DNA of 5,749 nt. Source: an uncultured Collinsella sp. GTDB lineage: Bacteria > Actinomycetota > Coriobacteriia > Coriobacteriales > Coriobacteriaceae. The position numbers and the translations under genes were made by a program. Of the stretch, positions 5,161 through 5,749 are shown in pieces (position 1 is the first letter of the stretch; the number at the start of each line of letters is the position of its first letter). Where the stretch lies: the NCBI GenBank assembly GCA_958419975.1, contig CATZIG010000129.1:1-5749 (forward strand), given 5' to 3'. The notes beneath the pieces are model-generated. The model was not told the DNA's origin, did not search any database, and saw only the letters and a list, made by a program, of their open reading frames with translations.

Positions 5161-5749
5161 ATGAAGAGACATCTGAACGTATTGACTCGCTTGCAGGGCG
5201 CAGGCGTCCTACCGTTTGCGGACGAATTGCTACCGCTTGCCGAGCGCGCGACGTATGAGGCGCTCGAGGCGTTGTCGCCCACGCGATGCGCTGGCTGCGA
5301 GCGTTCCGGTGCGCTGATCTGCCAGGATTGTCTGGCATCGCTCGCGCTCATCGATCCGTGTCATAGTTGCATCCGATGCGGCGCCCCGTTTGGGGATTTG
5401 CTGTGTACCGAGTGCTCGGTCGAGGGCACGTCTTCGGCAATGGCCGAGGCGCTCGATCGCTGCCTGGCGTGTGCCGTCTATGCACATCCGCTGCCGCGCA
5501 TCATCAAGGCGTACAAGGATGCGGGCGAGCGCCGTCTGGCACCGTATCTGGCGGAGTTGCTCTACGACACTGCCTTGCATGCCCAGGTGGCAGCATCCGA
5601 TCGCTACGGCGGTGTGTTGTCCGGTGCGGACGCGGTGGTGTTTGTGCCCGCGACTGCGGCGGCGTTTCGGCGGCGTGGATTCGACCATATGGAAGCAATC
5701 GCGCGCTCGTTTTGCGATCTTTCGGGTGTCCCGTTGCTGGACGCCCTGG
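5161..5749 (+). CDS. comF: ComF-family phosphoribosyltransferase-like protein (partial)
   Basis: An open frame from ATG 5161 continues past the window end, showing 196 complete codons. Residues 43-57 form a zinc ribbon (C43-x2-C46, C54-x2-C57). A second set follows (C67, C70, C73, C82, C85) and a further pair is at C101 and C104. The segment RIIKAYKDAGERRLAPYLAE (113-132) matches the ComF signature around 'K-x-G'. The sequence VVFVPATAAAFRRRGFDHME (159-178) matches the family's VP-x(n)-R-x-RGF[ND]-x-x-E motif at the start of the phosphoribosyltransferase domain. ComF proteins are cytoplasmic and needed for natural DNA uptake in Bacillus, Haemophilus and others; the C-terminal PRTase loop is outside the window. 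The N-terminal ~38 residues before the first Cys are helical and longer than in many homologues. It is separated from ricT by 101 nt and probably has its own promoter. Confidence 0.9.
   Translation, partial: MKRHLNVLTRLQGAGVLPFADELLPLAERATYEALEALSPTRCAGCERSGALICQDCLASLALIDPCHSCIRCGAPFGDLLCTECSVEGTSSAMAEALDRCLACAVYAHPLPRIIKAYKDAGERRLAPYLAELLYDTALHAQVAASDRYGGVLSGADAVVFVPATAAAFRRRGFDHMEAIARSFCDLSGVPLLDAL

Overview
The window looks like chromosomal core sequence from a GC-rich Gram-positive bacterium. The best fit is a member of the Coriobacteriia, probably Collinsella or a close relative. Three things point there: the gene order (end of topA, then tmk-holB-ricT, then a comF-family gene), the strong G/C preference at third codon positions, and the style of the proteins (zinc-ribbon membrane protein, Lys/Ala-rich TopA tail). 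The taxon is an inference from gene content and was not tested by any search.

Layout. Positions 1-197 (+) hold the last 64 codons of a type I DNA topoisomerase with a Lys/Ala/Thr tail. A near-ideal bidirectional terminator (219-260) and a nested inverted/direct repeat (262-320) follow. On the minus strand, 339-1322 encodes a one-pass membrane protein with an N-terminal zinc ribbon and a very acidic outer domain; its function is unknown. The region 1323-1561 is non-coding. It carries the promoters for the two divergent genes and a 69-nt long hairpin (1391-1459). A tight plus-strand operon follows: tmk (1562-2245), holB (2247-3374) and ricT (3365-5059). There is a 1-nt gap at the first junction and a 10-nt overlap at the second. 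A 101-nt gap with its own probable promoter and a hairpin over the ribosome binding site leads to a comF-family gene (5161 onward) that runs off the window.

Functionally, the operon joins dTTP synthesis (Tmk), the replication clamp loader (HolB) and a factor that controls mRNA processing through RNase Y in Firmicutes (RicT). The holB-ricT(yaaT) neighbourhood is also known from Bacillus. The ComF-like protein is a phosphoribosyltransferase-fold protein linked to DNA uptake in other bacteria.

Most of the window is ordinary housekeeping sequence, and I do not see a clear novel defence or mobile system. The parts worth a second look are the RicT C-terminal extension (an extra five-Cys cluster, then about 240 residues with Arg-rich blocks spaced roughly 40 residues apart), the comF leader hairpin that buries the Shine-Dalgarno sequence, a 13-nt promoter-like sequence shared by tmk and comF, and the two palindromic repeats that bracket the inverted zinc-ribbon gene.
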